This document shows, in pieces, positions 15,762 to 23,979 of a stretch of DNA of 46,913 nucleotides. The number at the start of each line of letters is the position of its first letter. Within the stretch, counting starts at the first letter, position 1. This DNA comes from Bacillus sp. USDA818B3_A (GTDB lineage: Bacteria; Bacillota; Bacilli; Bacillales; Cytobacillaceae), in assembly GCF_009928415.1 (NCBI RefSeq), contig NZ_JAABNN010000019.1:14211-61123 (forward strand), given 5' to 3'. The position numbers were made by a program, and so were the translations under genes. The notes under the pieces are model-generated. The model had not been told where the DNA came from, did no database searches, and was given only the letters and a program-made list of their open reading frames with translations.

Positions 15762-17702
15762 CTACTTTATTTTTAATACAACTGACTCGCCAGCTTGTAC
15801 ATCCTCACCTAGAGTCCTATCTAGTTGCTTCTCTGGTGATAAATTTGTAATAACAACTGGTGTAATCACTGAAGGAACCTTTTCTCTGATGGCATGTAGA
15901 TCCACCATCATAATCGGCTGGCCTTTTTTCACTTGATCACCTTCAGAAACCAAGGATTCAAAGCCTTCTCCTTTAAGCTGCACGCTGTCAATACCAATAT
16001 GAATCAGAATCTCACTGCCTGCCTTACTTTTCATGGTAATCGCATGTTTCGTTGGGAAGATACTTACGATTTCTCCATCAACAGGTGCCACGACCTTACC
16101 ATCCACTGGCTCGATGGCAAATCCATCACCCATCATTAAACTAGAGAATACTTGGTCCGGAACATCAGATAGCGGAATCACTTTACCTGACATTGGAGCA
16201 GCCAGTGTATCCTCACCTGAAAGCTTGTCCGATTTTTGCATTTGAGGGTCGGCTGCTTTACTCTTCTTTGACTTTACCGCATTTCCAGCCATAATCGACT
16301 TAATTTCATCCTTAAGAGCATCCGATTTCGTCCCGAAAATAGCTTGGAAGTTATTCCCCATTTCTAAGACACCAACAGCACCCAGCCTTTTAAGCTGATC
16401 TTTATCCACATTGGCACCCTTGTCAACGGTTACACGTAAACGAGTGATACAAGCATCTAGATGTACAATATTATTCTTTCCGCCTAAGGCTGCAAGGACA
16501 TCAACGGCCAAATCTCCCCCGCTTGAAACGGCCGCCTCACCTGCGTTTTCCTCATCAACCTCCCTGCCAGGAGTCTGTAAATTCCATTTTTTAATCGCAA
16601 ATCGGAAAAGGAAGTAGTAAAGAACCCCAAAAACAATCCCTACAGGAATAGCTACCCAACCATTGGTAGACAATCCGTAGTTTAATACGTAGTCAATTCC
16701 TCCCCCAGAGAAGGTATAACCATGACGAACATGGAATAAATCCATAATCACAAACATAACTCCAGCCAACATAGCATTAACCAAGTAAAGCAACGGTGCT
16801 ACAAAAAGGAAGGCAAACTCAACCGGTTCGGTAATACCAGTCAGCGCTGATGTTAAGGCAGCTGAGATAAGAACACCGGAAACCATCTTGCGTTTTTCGG
16901 GTCTAGCGGCATGAATCATTGCTAATGCAGCAGCCGGCAGACAGAAAATCATATAAGGGAAGTCTCCCATCATGAATCGTCCGGCAGTTGGGTCCCCTGC
17001 AAAGAAACGAGCCATATCCCCTGTAACGATTTCACCTGTAGCAGGGTCTGTATATTGCCCCATCATAAAATAGAATGGCGTATAAAAAATATGATGCAGT
17101 CCAAACGGAATCAATAAACGATAAATCGTTCCATAGAAAAACAAACCAATCGTTGAATCAGAAATCATTCCACTTAGAGCATTAATCCCATTTTGAATGG
17201 GCGGCCATAGGAACGAGAATACCACCCCTGTAATTAATGCACCTAGCGATGTAACAATTGGAACAAATCGTTTGCCTGAAAAGAACCCCAGTACTTGAGG
17301 CAGTTCGATTTTTGAAAAACGTTTATAAAGGAAGGCGGCTAATAATCCGATAATGACCCCGCCGAATACCCCCATATTTATAAGGTGTTCTGCTCCCTCA
17401 TAAGGCGGCTTCAGCCCAAGCAAAGTCCCCATATTGTCCAGAGTTTTCGTCAAGATTAAATAACCAATAACTGCGGCTAACCCTGCTACACCTTCGCCTC
17501 CGGCCAAACCAATCGCCACACCGACAGCAAAGATTAATGGCAGGTTATCAAAAATAACTCCTCCGGCATCTTTTATAATTGGCATATTTAATAAATCAGT
17601 ATCACCAAAACGAAGTAATAAACCTGCAGCAGGTAAAACGGCAACCGGTGTCATCAGGGCTCGTCCTAGCTGCTGTAAAATTTGAAAGGCTTTTTTAAAC
17701 AT
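15762..17702 (-). CDS. gamP: PTS amino-sugar (glucosamine/N-acetylglucosamine) transporter, EIICBA
   Basis: 646 residues from the ATG at 17702 (MFKKAFQ), with AAGGGAG 9 nt upstream; a TTG 45 nt further up lacks a ribosome site. Domains: the membrane EIIC channel (about 1-390), EIIB with the phospho-Cys in HLDACITRLR (about 410-480) and EIIA with the phospho-His in ILIHIGIDSVQL (about 490-646). It imports and phosphorylates an amino sugar. The three-domain size fits GamP or NagE rather than the shorter EIICB NagP of B. subtilis. It lies downstream of the deaminase gene in the same operon, with a divergent GntR/UTRA gene, which is the gamR-gamA-gamP plan. Confidence 0.85.
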   Translation of the reverse strand: MFKKAFQILQQLGRALMTPVAVLPAAGLLLRFGDTDLLNMPIIKDAGGVIFDNLPLIFAVGVAIGLAGGEGVAGLAAVIGYLILTKTLDNMGTLLGLKPPYEGAEHLINMGVFGGVIIGLLAAFLYKRFSKIELPQVLGFFSGKRFVPIVTSLGALITGVVFSFLWPPIQNGINALSGMISDSTIGLFFYGTIYRLLIPFGLHHIFYTPFYFMMGQYTDPATGEIVTGDMARFFAGDPTAGRFMMGDFPYMIFCLPAAALAMIHAARPEKRKMVSGVLISAALTSALTGITEPVEFAFLFVAPLLYLVNAMLAGVMFVIMDLFHVRHGYTFSGGGIDYVLNYGLSTNGWVAIPVGIVFGVLYYFLFRFAIKKWNLQTPGREVDEENAGEAAVSSGGDLAVDVLAALGGKNNIVHLDACITRLRVTVDKGANVDKDQLKRLGAVGVLEMGNNFQAIFGTKSDALKDEIKSIMAGNAVKSKKSKAADPQMQKSDKLSGEDTLAAPMSGKVIPLSDVPDQVFSSLMMGDGFAIEPVDGKVVAPVDGEIVSIFPTKHAITMKSKAGSEILIHIGIDSVQLKGEGFESLVSEGDQVKKGQPIMMVDLHAIREKVPSVITPVVITNLSPEKQLDRTLGEDVQAGESVVLKIK

Positions 17703-17780
17703 AGATGTTTTCTCCCTTATAGAATAGTTGTTGTTATTTTCCCTCAATGTTGGTTCAATAAAGGATTTCCCTTTGATAGA

Positions 17781-18527
17781 TTAGCTGGCTTGTGTAACCT
17801 TCAACTTTTTCGCAGCCTGTTGATCGACGATAACGGTTACATCAGGGTGCGACTGTAAATAGGAGGCAGGCAGCTCAGGTGTGATCTTCCCCTCGACCAT
17901 TGCTTGAACGGCATCAGCTTTCTCATGCCCGCTTGCTAAAAGTATAATTTGTTTGGATTGCGTTAAGATGGTCTGGATACCCATGGATATCGCCAGACGT
18001 GGAACAAGTTCTTCACTGCCAAAGAAACGTGCATTCGCTTTAATAGTACTATCCGCCAATTGAACAACCCTTGTTCTTTCTTCCGGACTCGAGCCTGGTT
18101 CATTGAAACCTATGTGTCCATTGGATCCGATGCCAAGCACCTGAATATCAATTCCGCCCGCCTTTTGTATTTCCTTTTCATATAAATCACATTGTTCATG
18201 AATGTCCGGTTGATCTCCCCTTGGGATATGAACATTTTCAGGCGAGATATTAATGTGGTTAAATAACTGCTCAAACATAAACCTGTGGTAGCTTTCCGGA
18301 TGATCTTGCGAAATCCCGACATATTCATCCAGATTAAAGGTCTTCACTTTGGAAAAATCAAGTCCTGACTTTTTATGAAGATGAATTAGTTCCTTATACA
18401 GACCAATCGGAGAACTGCCCGTCGCTAATCCTAAACTGGCATCAGGCTTTCTCTTAATAGCCTCCATAAACTTATTCGCACTAATACGACTTAACTCATC
18501 ATAGTCTTTAGTGACAATTATTTTCAT
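17781..18527 (-). CDS. nagB: Glucosamine-6-phosphate deaminase
   Basis: 248 residues from the ATG at 18527 (MKIIVTKDYDEL), preceded by AGGGGG at 6 nt; the frame is open another 72 nt upstream without support. It converts glucosamine-6-phosphate to fructose-6-phosphate and ammonia in the cytoplasm. Signatures: GLATGSSPIGLY (phosphate loop), FNLDEYVG (Asp base), GIGSNGHIGFNEPGS (catalytic loop with His). It is first in a two-gene operon with the PTS permease, 78 nt apart. In B. subtilis terms it could equally be called gamA. Confidence 0.93.
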   Translation of the reverse strand: MKIIVTKDYDELSRISANKFMEAIKRKPDASLGLATGSSPIGLYKELIHLHKKSGLDFSKVKTFNLDEYVGISQDHPESYHRFMFEQLFNHINISPENVHIPRGDQPDIHEQCDLYEKEIQKAGGIDIQVLGIGSNGHIGFNEPGSSPEERTRVVQLADSTIKANARFFGSEELVPRLAISMGIQTILTQSKQIILLASGHEKADAVQAMVEGKITPELPASYLQSHPDVTVIVDQQAAKKLKVTQAS

Positions 18528-18598
18528 TTTTCTACCCCCTATTTTAAAATTGGTATCCCTTTCAAAATTGATAATAACAATGCATGGAGTTTGTTTCA

Positions 18599-18727
18599 TT
18601 TGTTATTACAAATTTAACATGTTGTATTAATTTATGTCAATTGTATTTTTTCTGTAACATTTGGTAAATTACAAATACAGAGTATTTTTGAAAACCCATT
18701 CAAAAGTAGTAACAAATGTTATATGAT
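18599..18727. promoter_or_regulatory. Divergent promoters and operator-like repeats of the amino-sugar genes
   Basis: Leftward promoter for nagB-gamP: TTGACA (complement of 18635-18640), 18-bp spacer, TAAATT (complement of 18611-18616). TTTGT-N4-ACAAA (18599-18612) sits at its start point. Rightward promoter for the regulator: TTCAAA (18699-18704), 17-bp spacer, TATGAT (18722-18727), with the inverted repeat TAACA-AA-TGTTA (18710-18721) inside the spacer. A third, looser TGTAA...TTACA pair lies at 18653-18673. The repeats are candidate sites of the divergent GntR protein. Confidence 0.65.
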
Positions 18728-18761
18728 AGAAATATAAAACTGTTTTAAGGGAGGGCTTCTT

Positions 18762-19487
18762 GTGACAATTGAACAAAAACATGGGGAAGCTTTATATACA
18801 ACCATTAAATTAAAAATTATCGAACTAATTAAATCTGGCAAATATAAAAACAATGAACAACTGCCAACTGAGAGTGAGTTTTGTGAGCAATACCATGTTA
18901 GTAGAACAACTGTCCGCCTTGCCTTACAGCAGCTGGAATTAGAGGGATATGTCAATAGAATTCAAGGCAAAGGGACCTTTGTGTCAATGGATAAAATTCA
19001 AACCCCTTACACCCAGAAGATTCGCAGCTTTGCAGAACAAATGGAAGGACGAAATTCAAAATCTGAAGTGTTAAGTTTAGACGTCATTCCAGCCGATCCA
19101 GCGATTGCCTTCATTTTAGAGATTTCGGAAAAAGATCCAGTCATAAAACTAATCAGACTCAGGTACGCTGACTCGGAGCCCATTCAATATCATACCTCCT
19201 ATATTCCTTGGAAGGTTGCACCAGGTATGAGTGCTGAAGATTGCAAAGAATCCCTATTTGAGATTTTACGTACCAAATTTGACGTAAGTATCTCGCACGG
19301 ACAGGAATCAATCGAACCAATCTTGTCCGATGAAATGGTTAGCAAATACTTAAACATTCCTGTCGGATCGCCAACCTTCTTAACAGAATCGAAAACCTAT
19401 GACAACAAAAGCCAAACAATCGAATACGCTCAAATTATCACACGGGGAGACCGAACGAAATTTGTCGTTGAACAAACATATAACTAA
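18762..19487 (+). CDS. gamR: GntR/HutC-family regulator of amino-sugar use (GamR/NagR-like)
   Basis: 241 residues starting at GTG, with GGGAGGG 7 nt upstream. N-terminal winged helix (about 8-75: LPTESEFCEQYHVSRTTVRLALQQLE) and C-terminal UTRA effector domain (about 95-238), which in NagR/GamR binds phosphorylated amino sugars. It diverges from the deaminase/PTS operon and shares a control region with inverted repeats, so repression relieved by glucosamine-6-phosphate (or the N-acetyl form) is the likely mode. The name is by context; NagR is the alternative. Confidence 0.85.
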   Translation: MTIEQKHGEALYTTIKLKIIELIKSGKYKNNEQLPTESEFCEQYHVSRTTVRLALQQLELEGYVNRIQGKGTFVSMDKIQTPYTQKIRSFAEQMEGRNSKSEVLSLDVIPADPAIAFILEISEKDPVIKLIRLRYADSEPIQYHTSYIPWKVAPGMSAEDCKESLFEILRTKFDVSISHGQESIEPILSDEMVSKYLNIPVGSPTFLTESKTYDNKSQTIEYAQIITRGDRTKFVVEQTYN

Positions 19488-19504
19488 CAGAGCCAATGGA
19501 ATTT

Positions 19505-19546
19505 ACAAAAAACCCAACTTTCATATATGAATGCTGGGTTTTTTTA
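19505..19546. terminator. Bidirectional terminator between convergent genes
   Basis: AAAAAACCCA at 19507-19516 and TGGGTTTTTT pair, with an inner TTCATATATGAA stem. A and T runs on both sides allow use from either strand. Confidence 0.75.
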
Positions 19547-19547
19547 T

Positions 19548-19856
19548 TTAGCTATTTGTTTTTTCAGCCAAATTCGTTGCCATGTTAGCAGCGGTTAAAT
19601 CAACTTGCAATTGATCACCCAATACATGTGGATGATAAAATCCCTTTGCAATCATATAGTTGGTAATATTCTCATGCGTTTGAATGGCATCTCTTAATTG
19701 TTCTCTTAAAGCCGTTCTGAGTTCTGGAGTAGCGGCTTCGGTAAGAGCAACCGTATAATTTCTAACCCCTGCCTTCGCTGCAATTAAAAAGTCGGTGGCA
19801 ATCACCTGATCGGTCATCCCGCCCATTCCCATCAGGTTTTGAACAAATGAATTCAT
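19548..19856 (-). CDS. yraD: Spore coat protein F-like protein (YraD type)
   Basis: 102 residues of the CotF-like helical-bundle family: the segment ATDFLIAAKAGVRNYTVALTEAATPELRTALREQL is the family core, followed by HENITNYMIAKGFYHP. B. subtilis YraD has nearly the same length. Proteins of this family are found in or made for the spore coat. The start ATG overlaps the stop of the upstream gene by one base (TAATG), so the two are translationally coupled. The C-terminal half is clearly paralogous to the forward-strand gene at 20408. Confidence 0.8.
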   Translation of the reverse strand: MNSFVQNLMGMGGMTDQVIATDFLIAAKAGVRNYTVALTEAATPELRTALREQLRDAIQTHENITNYMIAKGFYHPHVLGDQLQVDLTAANMATNLAEKTNS

Positions 19857-20059
19857 TACTGCGCCTCCCGGTTGGTTAAAAATTGTTGTAACTTCTCGAT
19901 ATGACGTTGACCTGTCGTCACATCATTGGCAAGAATCGTTTTTAATTCCTCATCCTGTACTAATGCACTCATTGTCGATGATTTGGTCAGACAAAGGTTT
20001 TTAAAGGTCAATAATTCATGAACATCGAGAGTCTCGTGTAATCCTAAATACTTAACCAT
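19856..20059 (-). CDS. yraE: Small spore coat-associated protein (YraE type)
   Basis: 67 residues (B. subtilis YraE is about 65). The motif LHETLDVHELLTFKNLCLTKSSTM is shared with the divergent gene at 20183, so the pair are paralogues. It is helical and soluble with no signal. GGAGTGG precedes the ATG. It is co-transcribed with the CotF-like gene, and synthesis during sporulation is inferred from the family. Confidence 0.75.
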   Translation of the reverse strand: MVKYLGLHETLDVHELLTFKNLCLTKSSTMSALVQDEELKTILANDVTTGQRHIEKLQQFLTNREAQ

Positions 20060-20182
20060 CTATACCACTCCATCGTTATCGGTATTTTTCCCTCTTATAT
20101 TTTCAATAAATTGTTTATCATATTCATTATTTTCATCTAGTTGGAGAAAATATCTCTGTCAAGAAATGGAGGTGTGAAGTAA

Positions 20183-20392
20183 ATGGACCAAGAACAGTTA
20201 GCACTACATGAAACCTTAGAAACACATGAGCTGATTAATTTTAAAACGGTTTGTTTGCTTAGATCCAAATTGATGCAGGGGATTTGTTTCAATAATGAAC
20301 TCAAACAACTGATGGAAAAAGACGTGAACCAATCGATTCAAGATATCAATGAACTACTGCCTTTTTATAAAAAAAGCCAACTATTTCATTAA
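20183..20392 (+). CDS. yraG: Small spore coat-associated protein (YraG type)
   Basis: 69 residues, LALHETLETHELINFKTVCLLRS, paralogous to the divergent 67-residue protein. GGAGGTG lies 8 nt before the ATG. It is first in a three-gene unit with a CotF-like protein and a zinc alcohol dehydrogenase, the order yraG-yraF-adhB known in B. subtilis. Confidence 0.78.
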   Translation: MDQEQLALHETLETHELINFKTVCLLRSKLMQGICFNNELKQLMEKDVNQSIQDINELLPFYKKSQLFH

Positions 20393-20407
20393 GCTGGAGG
20401 TGGAAAA

Positions 20408-20767
20408 ATGCAGGATTATCTTGACCCGCGAAATGCGGAAGGCATGCCTAATTTAGCTGATTCTACGTTTGCTATGGATTTCTTAATCTCAGTCAAAAGC
20501 GGAATCCGCAATTATGGTTTTGCCATCACTGAAACAACGGACCCTGAATTAAGAAGGGTACTAACCAAACAATTGGAAGCCGCCCTTGATTTACATGGAG
20601 AGCTTTCGGAACTCATGATCAAAAACAAATGGCTCCATCCTTATAACTTCAAAGATCAATATCCGATTGATTTAAAAGGCGCCGAGACGGCGGTCCAAAT
20701 TGCCCAAATGACCCTCTTCCCTAATGACACGGATAGAGGCGGAATGTTTGCTACACCAAATCAATAA
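20408..20767 (+). CDS. yraF: Spore coat protein F-like protein (YraF type)
   Basis: 119 residues with the CotF-family core STFAMDFLISVKSGIRNYGFAITETTDPELRRVL and HGELSELMIKNKWLHPYNF. It has a longer N-terminus than the divergent paralogue. GGAGGTGG precedes the start. It lies 15 nt after the small coat gene and 18 nt before the dehydrogenase gene, in one transcription unit. Confidence 0.8.
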   Translation: MQDYLDPRNAEGMPNLADSTFAMDFLISVKSGIRNYGFAITETTDPELRRVLTKQLEAALDLHGELSELMIKNKWLHPYNFKDQYPIDLKGAETAVQIAQMTLFPNDTDRGGMFATPNQ

Positions 20768-20785
20768 AAGGAGGGACATACTTTA

Positions 20786-21922
20786 ATGAAAGCTGTTACT
20801 TATCAAGGGATTAAAAATATAGAAGTTAGAGACGTAAAAGACCCCACGATCAAAAACTCAGACGACATCATTATTAAAGTGACTTCATCCGCTATCTGCG
20901 GGTCGGACCTCCATTTAATTCATGGCATGATTCCAAGTACGCCAACAGACTTTGTGATCGGTCATGAGCCGATGGGTGTGGTGGAAGAAGTCGGACCAGA
21001 TGTCAGAAACATAAAAAAAGGCGATCGCGTCATTATCCCTTTTAATGTCAGCTGCGGCTCCTGCTGGTATTGTCAGCATGACCTAACCAGCCAATGCGAT
21101 AATTCCAATCCTCACGGGGACATCGGCGGATTCTTTGGCTACTCCGAGCTGACCGGCGGCTATGCAGGCGGGCAGGCCGAATATATGCGGGTTCCTTACG
21201 GGAATTTCACTCCTTTTAAGATTCCCGAAAACTGCGAAGTGGACGATGAAAAACTAGTCTTACTCGCAGATGCTGCCTCTACAGCCTATTGGTCCGTTGA
21301 CCATGCGGGCGTAAAGGACGGAGATACGGTCGTCGTATTAGGCTGTGGTCCTGTTGGTTTACTTGCCCAAAAGTTTGCCTGGTACAAAGGGGCAAAAAGG
21401 GTGATTGCCGTGGATTATATTGACTACCGATTGCAGCATGCAAAACGGACAAACAATGTAGAAATCATCAATTTTGAGCAGCATGAAAACACAGGCCAGT
21501 ATTTAAAGGAAATCACTAAGGGCGGAGCCGATATCGTGATTGATGCTGTCGGTATGGATGGTAAGTGGACGCCTATGGAGTTTCTCGCAAGCGGACTTAA
21601 GCTGCAAGGCGGAGCAATGGGAGCACTAGTGATTGCCTCACAAGCCGTGCGCAAAGGTGGGACGATTCAAGTTACTGGGGTATACGGCGGGCGCTATAAC
21701 GCATTCCCTCTAGGTGATTTATTTCAGCGTAATATTGATCTTAAAATGGGACAGGCCCCAGTTATTCCATACATGCCTTTTCTTTATGATTTATTTGCCT
21801 CTGGAAAAATTGACCCGAGTGACATAGTCACCCACGTTCTCCCATTAGACCAAGCAAAACATGGTTATGAAGTTTTTGATACACGGACTGAAGATTGCAT
21901 CAAAGTGATACTAAAACCATAA
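20786..21922 (+). CDS. adhB: Zinc-dependent alcohol dehydrogenase (AdhB, formaldehyde-dehydrogenase-like)
   Basis: 378 residues, the same length as I recall for B. subtilis AdhB. A medium-chain dehydrogenase: catalytic zinc ligands in ICGSDLHL (Cys) and GHEP (His-Glu), structural zinc Cys in CGSCWYCQHDLTSQC, and nucleotide-binding VVLGCGPVGLLAQ. The insert around FFGYSELTGGYAGGQAEY is typical of the glutathione-independent formaldehyde dehydrogenase-like branch. AGGAGGG precedes the ATG. Being last in a coat-protein operon, it is probably made in sporulating cells; its substrate there is unknown. Confidence 0.87.
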   Translation: MKAVTYQGIKNIEVRDVKDPTIKNSDDIIIKVTSSAICGSDLHLIHGMIPSTPTDFVIGHEPMGVVEEVGPDVRNIKKGDRVIIPFNVSCGSCWYCQHDLTSQCDNSNPHGDIGGFFGYSELTGGYAGGQAEYMRVPYGNFTPFKIPENCEVDDEKLVLLADAASTAYWSVDHAGVKDGDTVVVLGCGPVGLLAQKFAWYKGAKRVIAVDYIDYRLQHAKRTNNVEIINFEQHENTGQYLKEITKGGADIVIDAVGMDGKWTPMEFLASGLKLQGGAMGALVIASQAVRKGGTIQVTGVYGGRYNAFPLGDLFQRNIDLKMGQAPVIPYMPFLYDLFASGKIDPSDIVTHVLPLDQAKHGYEVFDTRTEDCIKVILKP

Positions 21923-21931
21923 ACACAATGG

Positions 21932-21966
21932 CCCAGTACCGTTTTTCAGGCTGGGTTTTTGTTTTG
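21932..21966 (+). terminator. Rho-independent terminator of the yraGF-adhB unit
   Basis: GCCCAG and CTGGGT form a stem over a long loop, followed by TTTTG and TTTT. Confidence 0.75.
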
Positions 21967-21980
21967 GTGTCAAGGCAAAA

Positions 21981-22018
21981 GGACGGTTCCCATGCTTCTA
22001 AAAGCATGAGAACCGTCC
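21981..22018. repeat. Long palindrome with GGACGGTTC arms (REP-like element)
   Basis: GGACGGTTC-C-CATGCTT pairs with AAGCATG-A-GAACCGTCC across a 4-nt loop: 16 pairs with one mismatch. It lies between convergent genes and lacks a T run. The same GAGAACCGTCC string recurs at 34782-34792 inside another palindrome. GGGACGGTTC-type palindromes are, from memory, a common dispersed element in Bacillaceae. Confidence 0.7.
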
Positions 22019-22046
22019 CAGTATGCCCCCAATCGAGGTCTAGCTA

Positions 22047-23357
22047 TTAAGCATATGATTCCTTGTTTAAAGCTTTTACAATTTCTAATGATTTAATATG
22101 GTAGCCATCAACTGCGAGTACTTTAAACTCATAATTGTCGTGGTAAATTTTTTCACCTTCAGAGACGTCCATTTTTTGTGAGAGGATCCAGCCGCCGATC
22201 GTATCTATATCTGTATCATCTAATTCCATACCAAATAGATCATTTATCTCTTCTAAAAGGACCTTTCCATCAACGATCGTTTTAGTATCACTGATCTTAT
22301 TAATTTCAGGGACTTCATCGGCATCAAATTCATCGCGAATTTCCCCTACAATTTCTTCAAGAATGTCTTCAACCGTCACTAATCCTGCAGTCCCTCCATA
22401 CTCGTCCATTAAAATCGCCATATGGATTCGTTCTTTCTGCATTTTAAGAAGCAAATCGTGGATGGCAATCGATTCTATCACCTGAATGACAGGGCGCACA
22501 TAATGTTCGATTGGTGTTTCTAAGTTCTTATTAATAACGTAGTCCGTCAAAACTTCCTTCATATTCACAATACCCACAATATGATCTTTTTCACCATCGA
22601 TAACTGGGTATCTTGTATAATTCTCATTTTTTAAAATTTCAAGGCATTCTGCTAATGTCTGAGATTTATCAAAGGCAACAATCTCGGTACGTGGTACCAT
22701 AATTTCTTTAGCAATTCGATCATCGAATTCAAATATATTGTTCACATATTTAAACTCAGATTGATTGATTTCCCCACTCTTATAGCTTTCATTAATAATT
22801 AATTGGAGTTCCTCTTCCGAGTGAGCCGCTTCGTGTTCTGAAGCAGGTTTCAATCCAAATATTCCTACGATTAAACGAGCAGAGCCGTTTAATGCTTTAA
22901 TAAAAGGATACATTACTTTATAAAAAAGGATCATCGGCCGGGCGAAAAGCATTGTGACCGTCTCCGCTTTTTGAATAGCAAACGTTTTTGGTGCGAGTTC
23001 ACCTACCACCACATGAATAAATGTGACAGATGCAAATGCTATAATAAACGATGCCACACTTGAAACGGTCTCCGGTAAGTTTAAGCTGACAAATAGTGGG
23101 TGAAGGATATGCTCCACCGTGGGTTCTCCCAGCCAGCCTAAGCCCAAGGCAGTAACGGTAATACCCAACTGACAGGCCGATAAATATTCGTCAAGATTTG
23201 AGATGATTTTTTTTGCTGCTAGTGCATTTTTGTTCCCTTCACCAACCAGCTGATCAATTCGGGTACTGCGAATCTTAACAATAGCAAATTCATAAGCTAC
23301 GAAAAATGCAGTAAATGCAATAAGGATTGCTATAATTAGCAAATTTATAATGGTCAA
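22047..23357 (-). CDS. CNNM/CBS-domain transporter (CorC/HlyC family, Mg2+ exporter type)
   Basis: 436 residues: an N-terminal CNNM membrane domain (about 1-190, four helices, including AFFVAYEFAIVKIRSTRIDQL and SACQLGITVTALGLGWLGEP), paired CBS domains (about 210-330, MVPRTEIVAF and IHMAILMDEYGGTAGLVTVEDILEEIVGEI) and a C-terminal CorC/HlyC transport-associated domain. B. subtilis relatives include YhdP (MpfA), YugS and YrkA; MpfA exports magnesium. The start is a TTG with AAGGAG 4 nt upstream. A MerR-type gene lies 68 nt upstream on the same strand, probably as an operon. Confidence 0.85.
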   Translation of the reverse strand: MTIINLLIIAILIAFTAFFVAYEFAIVKIRSTRIDQLVGEGNKNALAAKKIISNLDEYLSACQLGITVTALGLGWLGEPTVEHILHPLFVSLNLPETVSSVASFIIAFASVTFIHVVVGELAPKTFAIQKAETVTMLFARPMILFYKVMYPFIKALNGSARLIVGIFGLKPASEHEAAHSEEELQLIINESYKSGEINQSEFKYVNNIFEFDDRIAKEIMVPRTEIVAFDKSQTLAECLEILKNENYTRYPVIDGEKDHIVGIVNMKEVLTDYVINKNLETPIEHYVRPVIQVIESIAIHDLLLKMQKERIHMAILMDEYGGTAGLVTVEDILEEIVGEIRDEFDADEVPEINKISDTKTIVDGKVLLEEINDLFGMELDDTDIDTIGGWILSQKMDVSEGEKIYHDNYEFKVLAVDGYHIKSLEIVKALNKESYA

Positions 23358-23425
23358 TAGTCTCCTTACTCTTTTGCGAAAGTAAGGAATACACCTCCTG
23401 GTTTATTAAAAAATAAAGTAAAAAG

Positions 23426-23839
23426 TTATCCGAACAGCAATAACAATGTTTGCGCCAATGTAACTCCCTGAATGGAAAGTTTATTTGTAAGCATGTCCTT
23501 TTCATCATGGTTCAATTTCTGAAGCATAGGCTCCATGACTTTTATTTCCTCTTTAAGGTGTTCCATAAGAAGAGCAATCTGTTCACAATGTTTTTCTATT
23601 TTCTCTTTGTCGATCGCCTTTTTTGAATCAAGCATACCAATATAAGATTTGATCTCCTCAAGCGGCATATTAAGAGTCTTATAATGTTCAACTAACTCCA
23701 AGATGTGAATCGAATCTTCCCCATACATTCGATAATTTGAATCCGTCCTTGCAGGGGTCAGTAAGCCTATTTGGGTATAATAATCAACTGTTCTTTTTGA
23801 TACGTTCATTAAATTCGCTATTTCACCAATCCGATACAA
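23426..23839 (-). CDS. MerR-family transcription regulator
   Basis: 137 residues with an N-terminal MerR winged helix (YRIGEIANLMNVSKRTVDYYTQIGLLTPAR...YRMYGEDSIHILELV) and a long dimerisation helix (about 80-115). There is no C-terminal Cys cluster, so no metal site of the CueR/ZntR kind is visible. The start is a TTG; a TAA lies four codons upstream, and the ribosome site is poor. A promoter-like TTGACT-18-TAAAAT is at 23876-23905. The long spacer suits MerR autoregulation. Control of the downstream CNNM transporter is inferred. Confidence 0.8.
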   Translation of the reverse strand: MYRIGEIANLMNVSKRTVDYYTQIGLLTPARTDSNYRMYGEDSIHILELVEHYKTLNMPLEEIKSYIGMLDSKKAIDKEKIEKHCEQIALLMEHLKEEIKVMEPMLQKLNHDEKDMLTNKLSIQGVTLAQTLLLLFG

Positions 23840-23875
23840 CTTCCCAACTTACTCACCCCTTTCTAGTTATCTCTA

Positions 23876-23905
23876 ATTTTATCACAACCGAAACTATACA
23901 GTCAA
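23876..23905 (-). promoter_or_regulatory. Promoter of the MerR/CNNM unit
   Basis: Minus strand TTGACT (23900-23905), 18-bp spacer, TAAAAT (23876-23881). The spacer is on the long side, as in many MerR-controlled promoters, but I see no clean dyad in it. Confidence 0.55.
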
Positions 23906-23937
23906 CGTGATGGTTCAAAAGTAGGCGGACGGACACT

Positions 23938-23970
23938 ATAAAATCCCCGGACAAAAATCCAGGGATTCCT
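23938..23970 (-). terminator. Terminator of the DMT transporter gene
   Basis: On the minus strand AATCCCTGG and CCGGGGATT pair over a T-rich loop, followed by TTAT. Confidence 0.65.
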
Positions 23971-23979
23971 TTCATAATA

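Noticed and set aside
20060..20182. Sporulation sigma-G or sigma-K promoter between the coat gene pairs
   Set aside because: Some partial matches exist (TGAATA, CATATT), but no pair of boxes with correct spacing is good enough to report.
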